A stretch of 64,000 nt of DNA from Megalobrama amblycephala. Its lineage: Eukaryota; Chordata; Actinopteri; Cypriniformes; Xenocyprididae. This document shows, one piece after another, positions 55,224 through 64,000 of the stretch; the stretch's first letter is position 1, and each line of letters opens with the position of its first letter. The position numbers were made by a program, and so were the translations under genes. The stretch spans positions 37,961,366 through 38,025,365 of the forward strand of contig NC_063061.1 in NCBI RefSeq assembly GCF_018812025.1, written 5' to 3'. The notes beneath the pieces are model-generated. The model worked only from the letters and a program-made list of their open reading frames with translations. It did no database searches and was not told the DNA's origin.

Positions 55224-55909
55224 TAACGCGGCATGAAGTCGCCACTAGCTGCACTGTACTTATCGTATTATTACCAGTATTATAACAATGAGATAAGTAC
55301 AGCACAGTTTATGAAAATTTGAATTTAAAGACCATGTAAAGTGAATTCAGTCATTTTCTTCTAAACACATTAAATAGGTCATAACGTTACATGTATTTCT
55401 CAATGATGTGTAAAAAGCATTTCAACCATTTTGAAACCAAATTTCATTAACTTATCATTATTTTTAATCATTCAAATTTGGCTGGGTGGTTAATAACACT
55501 TTATTCTTTAGTCTGACAAACTCAAAACACATTTATTTTGACTTAACATGAACTAGTTAGATGTTGTCGTGATATCCGCAGGCGGCTACATGCTACCCAC
55601 AGAATTACCACGGTAAGCCATGATAGTTTTTTCAGCAAATGGTGCTAAACTAGCAACGGGGACATGGACACAGAAAAGTTTACATTACATTGACACTGAA
55701 AATACTTGCTTACCTTGAATACGCGACGAAGTCGCACCGAAGAAGCCCAGGCCAAAACGAATCGAGCGTTATTTCAAACGACTGTTGTGAGAAAATTCCA
55801 GAACAACAGCGGGGGACGGGGGGAAGGGGCGTGAACCCAGAACATGGGTTACTCTTATAATAACCCAGAAACCTAAACAACCCAGGAATTGGGTCAAAAT
55901 ATTAGCCCT

Positions 55910-56351
55910 TGTTATGGCAAAAAACAAAAAACAACTCCGACTCTACTGCATAAGAGACAAACACGTCCAATTGTCTTTAAAGGTTTTATTTCATGCAAGA
56001 AAGGTCAGACAGGTCATACAGAAACACAAGTAGCTGCAGAGCGTAAGACCAAGAACAAAGGCTTCCCCTCACTTTTATATCTCTAACCTCCAAGGCTGAA
56101 GCCTCTGTCCTTTTACCATATTTGGAACATCTCTTAGCGGCTGTAACTTTCCACACATTGTTAGCAAAGACATGTTTTTAACATACATCTTGCATTTCCC
56201 CATACCATATCTTGCTCTTTCCATTTCTAACATCTATGTTAACACTATGTTAAACATTACCACTTAAGCCAACATCATACCATTTCCCATAAGCATCATA
56301 TTTCATAAGAATACAGGTAAAAGCATATGAAAAATTAAAATTTCCACAACA
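55910..56351 (-). mobile_element. 3' LTR of the reverse LTR element
   Basis: On the minus strand TGTTGTGGAAATTTT to TTTTGCCATAACA, 442 bp. Preceded (minus orientation) by the purine tract AAGAAGAGGGAAT (56366-56354). Confidence 0.85.
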
Positions 56352-57042
56352 ATTCCCTCTTCTTATCATTCATTGATAACTAATGATTACTTCTACTTCA
56401 TTTCACATCACAGTCTTAAGGTTTAACCACTAGTCATTCATATTCAACTTAAAGTATCATATACAGTAAATTTAAGTTCTTACGTCACATTTATGCTCTT
56501 CATTTCTGATCTTCATACAAACAACAAATTCAGATACATCACCCAATCATAGAACTCCTTCATTTTACAGACATCTAGCATGCAAATTTACATCCTGTAA
56601 CATCTTATCACAACAGATCCATTTTGTAACCCACGATGTGTCATTGTGCAATAATTCAACATGTCATGTTCACACAATTCTGTTGATGCCACTCGTTGTT
56701 TAGCCCCTTCTATTCCCAAAAATGGGCTCTTCCAACCTAATTTAAAATTTTCAGGCATATTTTCAGCCATACATTCGTTAGTTACCATCCCCCTTTTTGA
56801 TGCATTGTTCATCATCAACATGTTTCTCTAAACAACATTTGCCATCAACACTAAACTAAAATCCATCTTCAATTCTGCAACCAGATTTCCTCCAGCTTTC
56901 TCTGTCTCTGAACATGCTCTGTAAGGAGTTAGAAAAATCATGGTTATTTTCAGATGACAGGTTACACACAATCTCCTGTGTCTGCTCCAGCACTTCCTAA
57001 AGAAACAGAAACTTTTTTCATTAGTTTGAGCACAACAGAAAT

Positions 57043-57395
57043 TCAAACCACAGCACCCCAAAGATCGTCTTCTACCTTGAACCAATAACAGACACCTGTG
57101 CAGATAGTCACAATTCTTTCCACCTTGACTTCTCCCTTGTATTCTGTCATAAAAGCTCCTAACTTCTCACTGTAACTCACATTGTCACTCTTTTCAACCC
57201 AGTCTGTAGTCTCAACACACTCTCTGACAAACAGGACCACTTTATTCTTATGTTTAGCCCAAAATTTAGCAGGTACCTCAGCCAATGCTGGGTGTACTTC
57301 TGAAGCACAATTGTTTACTGTTGAATGATTTTCTTTACTCTGTTTCTCAATTGATATTACAATTCTTTCAGTCAGTCTACCCCCTCCAGTGAGGG
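57043..57395 (-). pseudogene. ORF in LTR element with an RT-proximal-like motif
   Basis: Open for about 117 codons (TGA at about 57043). Early part LTERIVISIEKQ, then ASEVHPALAEVPAKFWAKHK, which resembles the start of the RT region of fish endogenous-retrovirus Pol. The following part (LFVRECVETTDWVEKSDNVS and TICTGVCYWFKVEDD) is not RT; a deletion may have fused Pol to downstream sequence. No catalytic residues. Two further minus frames (57085-56828, 56821-56588) follow without recognisable domains. Confidence 0.4.
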
Positions 57396-58803
57396 TCAAA
57401 ACTCATCTGCTTATACCAAATAGAGGACAGTAGCCCAGAAACCAACACTTCACATTCCATGGTCACAACTTATCCTTCGCTATTCCGGCCTGTTGTTTTG
57501 TCTCTGAAGACAGAGCCATCTACAAACAACACATCCTCACAGTCATCAAATGGTTTATCTAGCAGGTCAAGTCATGGTGTACAGACTTGATCAAGGATAG
57601 TCAAACAACAATGATGTTCCTTCTCATCATCCTTTGTTATGTGAAGGTTGCTGGGCTCTCTGGATAATTTTGATTACTGCCAGTGTGTCACTGTTTCTCT
57701 GCCGTCAAGTCTACATTTTACATTTAGCATTGTGATCACACATAGCTGACAATGTTTAAATTCAGACCCCAAGTTGAATTTAGACAAGGGGTTTTAACCA
57801 ATGGACGGCAATCTTCAATTTCACAATTCCAATTTTCCATAAATACTTAAACTTACTGATCCAGAGAGTAATTCAAATCAATATCATAAATGACAAAAGT
57901 GGTCATAATTACCATTAGTAGACAGAGCTGGATAAACAATCCACTTAAAGCTTGTCCCATGTTCTGTATCATCTTTTCATCAGATTCAATCAAAATATCT
58001 GCTTCTTAAAATTTCTCGTTTCACTTAACCCATCTGTAACGATAAAACACTCATTCACACTAGTTAATGACATATACACTCTCTATGGATTTCCCCAAAC
58101 TAACACATACAAAACATAAAGTCCAGTCACTCTCATACTCGCTCACACTAGACAAACATGACTATAAACTGCTCACTTTCAAAGTTACTTTTGGTGTTAA
58201 TTCTAAAAACATATATTTAAACTTCACATTGTTCTGTAGATCTTTACTTAGTTTTTTTACACGATCTTTTATTCAGTCTCAAAGCATATCTGTTCACTAT
58301 AATTCTTTTTCACAAAAGTCAGCTGGGTTGTTTTGGTTATAGTCTCATTGCTTTGTTTTGTTTAAACTTTAGCAAACTGATAACAGACAGACAGAGTGTC
58401 CTTGCCTCTACCCCAGTCTCTCTCTCTCACTGCACAAATAATCAATTCAGCAGCCTCTCAAGACTGTAACTTAGACTGAATTTAACATCAAATTACCATA
58501 CACAACCCTTGGTCAAATGTAAATGTTTTTAACTTTCAAATAAAGAAAACATTACCACCATCTAAAATATGTTATGCTAGTAGCCATTTTTGAGGGTATC
58601 TTTAGTTTTAAATGCTGAATGCACTTAACTTTCTCTTGAATCTGCAAAATCAGTCTTCATCTTTAGCCACCCCATTGCCTTGGAATTATCCTCTGCCATG
58701 TCTAATGACCTGCAGGAGTAAAAACTATGATAGAGACACATTAGTTCAAAATCACACAGCCTCATGAATTCAGGGATTCATCATAATGCTGAGTCTAAAA
58801 CTT

Positions 58804-59368
58804 CTATACAGTTCTTGCCAACAGGGCAACCAACATCATGTTACCAAATTTTACTCTGGTCTCCCCAGAAATTACGGACAATAACCTCATGTTCTCAGTC
58901 GGCTCTTGAAAGCTCATTCCCATCAGCTCTATCTCAATAATCTCCTTTTCCTCAGGGTCTTGTCCCCTGGCATAGTTGCTTGTCACAATGAAAAACAAGC
59001 CCTCTTGGGAATGCGGTTTCTGGTGAGTAGTATAGAGGAGCATTTTTGGGTCAGACTGCTGTTCTTCTCACAGGTCATCCCTCCTTCATGATGCTGCTGG
59101 CCTCACAGTCATCCTGCTCAACTCTCATACTCATCTCACATAAACACCTCCCATCAGGGTAGATGCACAGTGGCGGCGGCAACCCCCTGCCTTAGGTTGT
59201 CCTCTGTCTGGCCAAAGATTATCTTACCTGTCATTGAGAAATCACCTCGTGCACACTGGTACCCGTTCTTTCCCATTCCAGACCTTTGACAGTTTTCTTC
59301 AACAGAATCAGGTGTTTTCTGGAGCTTAGGGAAGTTGCATTCAAGAGCCACCAGAGCCATTGGACTGC
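58804..59368 (-). other. Exon-like ORFs inside the LTR element
   Basis: 59368-59228 is bounded by acceptor AACACTATTAG and donor GACAG|GTAAGAT, with ATG at 59360-59358 and the frame MALVALECNFPKLQKTPDSV followed by ENCQRSGMGKNGYQCARGDF. The in-frame sequence upstream of the ATG (LLLLTCLHVLTLLG) is hydrophobic. A second open stretch, about 59019-58804, follows acceptor CTACTCACCAG and reads KPHSQEGLFFIVTSNYARGQ, then DPEEKEIIEIELMGMSF. Direct joining of the two keeps a different frame, so the true exon structure is unknown. I do not recognise the protein; a captured or envelope-like gene are both possible. Confidence 0.4.
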
Positions 59369-60649
59369 CTAATAGTGTTAAAACATGGAGACAGGTTAAT
59401 AACAGCAGTATTTAATCACTAAAATCATTAGACTGTGCATTCTCTCAGCAGCAACATATCAGTGCTGAGAATATACTCTGTGAATTTAACTATCATAACT
59501 GTCCATTCAGTGTAGTGTTCTGCTACATCTATAACTGGAGCCATCGGCCCTGCACATGGTGGTGACAAAGATCAGACAAAAAAATTACTGGTCATAGAAG
59601 AAATTCATCAAAATAGTCACTTCTGTCCTTCAAGGTCTATATTACTAATTTAAAGACCTCTTTACACTCATTGAGTTTTCCTTTAACAAATTTCACAGTT
59701 AATTTCCCTCTTCATGGCAATCATTCCTTTTAACATCTCTGTGTCCATGATTTTCAGCTGAGACACTGTGCTTCACTATAAATAGCTTGTTATCACTTAT
59801 GACACAAGCTCAGATAGCAGCATTTAGCTGACTTTGAATGAGAGAGAGACTGAGGATTTCAGGACTGGTACACTGTTTTTTTTTTTTAACTTTTAACATC
59901 AAACTTTATCTACTATCTTTTGACTCTGGCCCAGCTTAAGACTTTGCCAGAAATGACATTGATTTCCAAATAAACAACTGTTTATATTTGTCTTTTACTC
60001 ACACATCATGGAAATTAGAGGTTACATATTTCCAGTCAGGTTGAGTCTTTGTTACAACTGGCAGTCTCTTTTTTTTCTGCCATTTAACTTTTGACCATCA
60101 AAAACCAAACATTTAAACATTAAAGGTCCAAAATCATTTTAGTCATTTTACATTGTGATAGCGATGCTCTAATCACATAAAAACATACTTGAGACTGTTC
60201 AACCTTTTTCCCCAAAGTGAAACATTCTTTTAGAATTTTCATTTTCACTTTCATAAAATTATTTTTTTCCTGCTATATTTCCCTTCATCATTGCCACTTA
60301 TCTCACTATCAAATAGTTAGTCTGCAGATGCAAAACACATTTATCAATATGTTTTCTACTGTTTTGCAGAACCACAATGTTATTTTAACCATATTTCTAC
60401 TACTTGGTTGGACTGACAGCCTTATAGCTGCTTTCTCCTTCAACCATTCTTATATCAATTGTAGTTCTATAGACATCTAATGTCATGCATCCATTTAATG
60501 GATGAATAAACAAAACTTTTTTGTAAGTTACGTTTACATCGAACTTCTTCACATGCCAATTCTTTTTGCATTCACCTTCTTTCCCTTCTGTCTGCTTCGC
60601 CTAGCCTACAATCTCTAGTCTGCTTACATTTCACACACACATTGCTCTC

Positions 60650-61040
60650 ACACAAACACAACATCCCCAAATCGCAGTTCTCTTCAACTCATTCCCTTAC
60701 GACCTTAAGTCTTATGACCACTCAACGTTCCCTCTTCTGGGAAATCATAATACTTAACTTAATCTTCTATCTCTTACATGCATCTTTGGCCATACAGTTT
60801 TCTCATTTGATAAAACACTGGTACATCCTATTTTACAACACTATCCTATTTCACTCCACTTTTTGCAAGCTTGCTCTGGGATTCCCCATTTTGACCCTCC
60901 CGAGTCGCATGGATTTAGTTTGGCGCGCTCATTCCCTTACGACCTGAAGTCTTATGACCACTCAACATTCCCTCTTCTGGGAAATCACAATACTTAACAC
61001 AAACACAACATCCCCAAATCGCAGTTCTATTCAACTCATT
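60650..61040. repeat. Duplicated blocks in the LTR-element interior
   Basis: Block A (CACAAACACAACATCCCCAA...) at 60650-60692 and 60999-61040; block B (CTCATTCCCTTACGACCT...) at 60688-60757 and 60928-60997. Order is A-B then B-A, all in the same orientation. B copies differ at about four positions. Confidence 0.85.
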
Positions 61041-61200
61041 CAATTCTTTTTACTTTTTCTGTTCAAACCTTATTTTACCCACATAAACTTATATTTAAAT
61101 CACTTAAATCACAAATTTTTCAATTTTTCCTGTTTCCTAATCTTCCAAATTTTACCAAATCACACTTACTCTTAATTCCCCATAAAATTTAAATTTATCT

Positions 61201-61206
61201 CTTACC
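61201..61206 (-). promoter_or_regulatory. Leader splice donor of the LTR element
   Basis: Minus strand ACTCTCTG|GTAAGAG, about 190 nt downstream of the 5' LTR. Placed where retroviruses put the donor for subgenomic transcripts. Confidence 0.5.
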
Positions 61207-61382
61207 AGAGAGTCGTGTAGCCACCTGGGTTCGTTTTCTGATTCAAGTGGTGTCCCCCTCTGGACCCTGGCGGTCGGCCCCTCATCCCTTAATCTATTCG
61301 GGGTAGGGCTGAGACTACTATTAAGTCCAGGATGATCAGTCACCGTCCGCTCTCGGGTCCAAAAGGCACATCCAAGGAATCC

Positions 61383-61398
61383 CACTTCCTGACACCAA
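61383..61398 (-). promoter_or_regulatory. Primer-binding site
   Basis: Minus strand TGGTGTCAGGAAGTGGG, three bases after the 5' LTR. From memory of tRNA 3' ends this pairs with leucine tRNA (TGG for CCA, then GTGTCAGGAGTGGG-like) with one extra base. Confidence 0.65.
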
Positions 61399-61400
61399 AT

Positions 61401-61839
61401 TGTTGTGGCAAAAAAAAATCAACTCTGACTGTACTGCATAAGAGACAAACACATCCAATTGTCTTTAAAGGTTTTATTTCTTGCAAGAAAGGTCAGACAG
61501 GTCATACAGAAACACAAGTAGCTGCAGAGTGTAAGACCAAGAACGAAGGCTTCCCCTCACTTTTATATCTCTAACCTCCAAGGCCGAAGCCTCTGTCCTT
61601 TTACCATATTTGGAACATCTCTTAGCGGCTGTAACTTTCCACACATTGTTAGCAAAGACATGTTTTTAACATACATCTTGCATTTCCCCATACCATATCT
61701 TGCTCTTTCCATTTCTAACATCTATGTTAACACTATGTTAAACATTACCACTTAAGCCAACATCATACCATTTCCCATAAGCATCATATTTCATAAGAAT
61801 ACAGGTAAAAGCATATGAAAAATTAAAATTTCCACAACA
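61401..61839 (-). mobile_element. 5' LTR of the reverse LTR element
   Basis: 439 bp, partner of 55910-56351, ending on the right at TCCACAACA before CCCT (61840-61843). The terminus has the perfect TGTTGTGG/CCACAACA form; the other LTR has TGTTATGG at one end. Confidence 0.87.
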
Positions 61840-61969
61840 CCCTATAACCCAGAAAATGGTTACTCTCTGAAAAAATAACCCATAATTTTAACCCAACACA
61901 AATAACCCAGAAAATGGGTTAAAGAAATAACCCAGGAGTTTTTAGAGTGTGTGTCATTGTTCTCTACAG

Positions 61970-62142
61970 GTTGGGTGATTGTGGTGTCACAGATGAAGGT
62001 TGGGCTGCTCTGGCTTCAGCTCTGAGATCAAACTCCTCGCACCTGAGAAAACTGGATCTGTCTGGAATAAACTAGGAGACTCAGGAGTGAAGCTGCTTTC
62101 TGCTGGACTGGAGAATCCTCACTGTAAACTGGAGGATCTGTC
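61970..62142 (+). pseudogene. NLR-C (NLRC3-like) LRR exon, 1-nt deletion
   Basis: Leucine-rich-repeat exon of a fish NOD-like receptor, a cytosolic innate-immune sensor. Acceptor TTGTTCTCTACAG at 61957-61969; translation LGDCGVTDEGWAALASALRS, then HLRKLDLSG; donor GTAAG at 62143. The exon is 173 nt where these exons are 174 nt (58 codons): one G is missing in CTGTCTGG-AATAAAC compared with the next exon, so the frame is lost after LDLSG and a TAG follows. The rest, read one base on, is standard LRR (NKLGDSGVKLLSAGLENPHC). Either this copy is dead or the exon is skipped. Confidence 0.9.
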
Positions 62143-62494
62143 GTAAGATCATCTCTCTGATAGTCACATGATCTGGTGCTCAGAAAGACATATTTTTAAA
62201 TAGTTCATAGTGAGACCAAAAATAAACTAATAAAATAATAAAGAGTACACAAACAAACTCTATCAATAAACATGATGATGAAAAAAGAGGTGCAGAAAGA
62301 AGCATAATGAAGAATGTTAATTTGTGATAACTGAAGAGAAATCTCATTAAATTCACATTATATTGTCTGTCTCCATCTATAACACTGTTAGTGTTAACAT
62401 GATTAGATGAATATTAGCTACATTATATCATACAGACATGCTGTATTAGTTATCTTTAACTAGAGAGTGAAGAGTGTGTCATTGTTCTATTCAG
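62143..62494 (+). other. Intron between LRR exons
   Basis: 352 bp with donor GTAAGATCATC and acceptor CATTGTTCTATTCAG. Nothing else seen. Confidence 0.8.
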
Positions 62495-62668
62495 GTTGAG
62501 TTATTGTGGTGTCACAGATGAAGGTTGGGCTGCTCTGGCTTCAGCTCTGAGATCAAACCCCTCACACCTGAGACGACTGGATCTGTCTGGGAATAAACTA
62601 GGAGACTCAACAGTGAAGCTGTTTTCTGCTGTACTGGAGAATCCTCACTGTAAACTGGAGGATCTGTG
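62495..62668 (+). CDS. NLR-C (NLRC3-like) LRR exon, intact
   Basis: 174 nt, symmetric phase, between acceptor TTCTATTCAG (to 62494) and donor GTAAGATC (62669). Translation LSYCGVTDEGWAALASALRS, HLRRLDLSGNKLGDSTVKLF and SAVLENPHCKLEDLW: two ribonuclease-inhibitor-type repeats, the repeating exon unit of fish NLR-C genes. About 85-90% identical in DNA to the exon 350 bp upstream. The FISNA/NACHT exon and any B30.2 exon are outside the window. Exon of a larger gene, not a gene by itself. Confidence 0.9.
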
Positions 62669-62810
62669 GTAAGATCATACGTGACTCTCACATGAAACTG
62701 TGTCACTGTGAATTTTGCAATTTCGATATTTCATAAAGTAACATTAAAATGGAATAAAATGCAGGGAAAACTATTATAACATTCATTCATTCAAATTACC
62801 ATTCATCAAT
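62669..62810 (+). other. Start of the next NLR intron
   Basis: Begins GTAAGATCATACG; runs to TTAA (62811-62814), where a transposon is inserted. No further features. Confidence 0.7.
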
Positions 62811-62814
62811 TTAA

Positions 62815-64000
62815 CACTCTGAGGTCTGAAGGTATCGCCGGCGATACCACCGTGGTTTTTTTCTTATCAGTGTGAAAGAGACTCAAAATACTCCGTCAAT
62901 GTTGCACATACAATTAAGAGTTATACACCATTTTAATCTGTGGAATATCTTCTTTCATTTGTGTACACTCAGAGTAAAAACAAAATGTTGTGCTTTTTGT
63001 AAAATAAAGAAAACTAACATGATGCGTGATCTCTCGTCTCCCTCTGAACGAACTCCAATCTGATAGTTCTTAGAAAATGAACTGTAACTTAGTGAATACT
63101 AATGACAAAAAAATTACACTTATGTCTAAAAAAACGTTAAGATGTCAGGTTTTAAAACATATAAGTCAAATCGAAAACAAACCTTCTGTGTTTATGTAAT
63201 CTGTATGAAAAGAGAGCCATGTCAGAAGTCTGTGATTCAGCTCATTATCCGCTAATGCGGCCACGCCCACGGAGCGAGAGCTATTCAGACGCAAATTCAG
63301 TCAATACATGCATACATTACCTCAATCGTGTATTTATTGTCTTGAAAAGTGTTTTGAATAGCCATATTTAGCGATCTCTTGCCTCTGTTAGTTCCTTGAT
63401 TGTCACATGATTTGCCTCTTCTTTTACTGAGGCATTTGTGGACAAAAGGGGCAGAGCGCCCTCCGGCTGAAGTATGAATTAAAAACACAGCATCCAGCGC
63501 TCATAATGATGACAATAAATATAGAATAATACATATTACTCCTCTGTATAGAAAATTGATATAAACATATGAGAATCCATCAATATTTCTCCAAATGTGT
63601 ATGCTTTTAAGCATATTAAGAAATTATGGTCAATATAAGATTTTAAGAGTCAAAATGTGAAGCTTGAGTCTTAGATCTTTTTAATGATGTATAGTTTGTC
63701 AACTGCACATCAACATTTAGGCTCTATAATATAACAAATATAGTAGCCTATATGAAATGCCCTAGAGGTAGGAATGTTCAGACGCGTTGCATCACAGAAA
63801 TACATTATATTTTAAAGTATATTAAAATAGAAAACCATTATTTGGTTAGAGACTTGAGACTTCTTTTAAAAACATTATAATGGCAATGTGTTCAATCTTT
63901 TGACTGGTAGTGTAATTTAACATAGGCCTATACACAATTTTCTTCATATCATGTGCAATAATACGTGCATGCATGAGATCACAAAAATCATGTTTTTTTT
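62815..64000. mobile_element. TTAA-target DNA element, copy 2, inverted, runs off window
   Basis: Begins CACTCTGAGGTCTGA after TTAA (62811-62814), then a perfect 18-bp palindrome (62831-62848). From about 62930 it closely matches the reverse complement of 44000-42900, the interior of copy 1, with scattered differences. The other terminus is beyond the window. No transposase. Confidence 0.85.

Larger units (their letters stand above)
53326..55800 (-). pseudogene. Spliced SAM-domain gene fragment carried by the transposon
   Basis: Three exons on the minus strand with good splice signals. Exon A (untranslated, about 55800-55714) ends ATTCAAG|GTAAGC. Exon B (54520-54444) has acceptor TTTTCTCCAG, start ATG at 54510-54508, and donor TTTTAGAG|GTAAGC. 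Exon C begins at 53411 after acceptor CTGTCTTTCAG and ends TGA at 53328-53326. The phase matches across B/C, giving 50 residues: MDSYVTDKLTEWRLSELIEN, FR, then GEDIDEEAFLLLDEDTIKNL, VPQV, then a short unrelated end. This is the first two thirds of a SAM (sterile alpha motif) fold, W and LLLDEDTIKNLVP being diagnostic; the last helix is missing. Probably a deletion remnant of a larger transposon-borne gene. Confidence 0.65.
55910..61839 (-). mobile_element. LTR retroelement lacking complete gag/pol, reverse orientation
   Basis: Two LTRs (55910-56351 and 61401-61839, a few percent apart), 4-bp target duplication CCCT (55906-55909, 61840-61843), primer-binding site and polypurine tract in the correct places for minus-strand orientation. 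The 5 kb interior has no complete gag, protease, RT or integrase. A small stretch at about 57310-57260 (HPALAEVPAKFWAKHKN, minus strand) resembles the segment just before RT in fish endogenous retroviruses, so this may be a deletion derivative of one. It also has a leader splice donor and exon-like ORFs. Class is uncertain. Confidence 0.8.
52985..61949. mobile_element. DNA element with ACCCAG/CTGGGTT-rich long terminal regions
   Basis: Left region about 52985-53160 and right region 55825-55905 plus 61844-61949 share many ATAACCCAGAAAWGGGTT-type units in inverted arrangement. The right end in complement starts CACTCTAAAAACTCC, the CACT start suggesting a CACTA/EnSpm-like element; the left tip is not clear. 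Inside are a hAT foldback, a Harbinger-like element, a spliced SAM-domain gene fragment (minus strand) and, inserted at CCCT, the LTR element 55910-61839. Without these it would be under 3 kb. It sits in the intron upstream of an NLR exon. Confidence 0.6.

Noticed and set aside
59019..59368. A simple two-exon coding join in the LTR element
   Set aside because: The obvious acceptor at 59019 puts the longer downstream frame out of register with the exon ending at 59228, so I do not claim a defined protein.
60217..61175. Plus-strand frames rich in Phe/Leu/Ile/Ser
   Set aside because: Antisense of an AT-rich retroelement interior; apparent hydrophobicity is a composition effect.
62512..62706. 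Minus-strand frame across the second LRR exon
   Set aside because: Antisense of an exon with clear splice sites and LRR translation on the plus strand.

Overview
This is eukaryotic, almost certainly teleost and most likely cyprinid DNA. The evidence is the content: Tc1, hAT, Harbinger-like and TTAA-target DNA transposons, a DIRS retroelement, L2 and Tx1/L1-type LINEs, several Ty3/Gypsy elements, and two leucine-rich-repeat exons of the fish NLR-C (NLRC3-like) receptor type. Nearly all of the 64 kb is transposable-element sequence, much of it nested, and in many cases target-site duplications (TSDs) let the layers be peeled apart. No bacterial-type operon, CRISPR array or tRNA/rRNA gene was seen.

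Layout. 1-917: 3' part of a Tc1 element. 918-10457: an L1-type LINE (+) split by a 5'-truncated L2 (-), which is itself split by a DIRS element (2057-8171) with perfect inverted repeats and an internal complementary region; the same LINE also holds a Harbinger-like element and a solo LTR. 10458-11998: repeats, a perfect hairpin and an array of GTGGCCAC palindromes. 11999-17507: an 8-bp-TSD DNA element interrupted by a truncated Gypsy element with a related LTR. 17893-26561: a Gypsy element with complete gag and pol frames, whose Gag resembles the vertebrate PNMA proteins. 26562-34885: hAT ends, two TTAA-flanked elements and a possible solo LTR. About 34890-52818: one L2 LINE (+) broken by a Gypsy element (35782-41766), an L1-type LINE (-, 42078-48769, itself holding a TTAA element) and a hAT element (50932-52239).

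52985-61949: a family of ACCCAG/CTGGGTT-rich terminal sequences encloses a small spliced gene fragment (-) for the first part of a SAM domain, with a hAT foldback and a Harbinger-like element in its introns. Next to the right terminal sequence lies an LTR element (-, 55910-61839) with PBS and PPT but no complete gag or pol; it has a leader splice donor and at least one exon-like ORF. 61970-62668: two NLR-type LRR exons (+), the first with a 1-nt deletion. 62815-64000: a second copy, reversed, of the TTAA element found at 42536-44094.

The only host-gene sequence I can support is the NLR exon pair. The most notable items are the DIRS circle-junction region and its precise insertion at GTT; the SAM-domain fragment inside a transposon; the gag/pol-poor LTR element with splice signals; and the two TTAA-element copies whose subterminal palindromes differ in sequence but both remain perfect.
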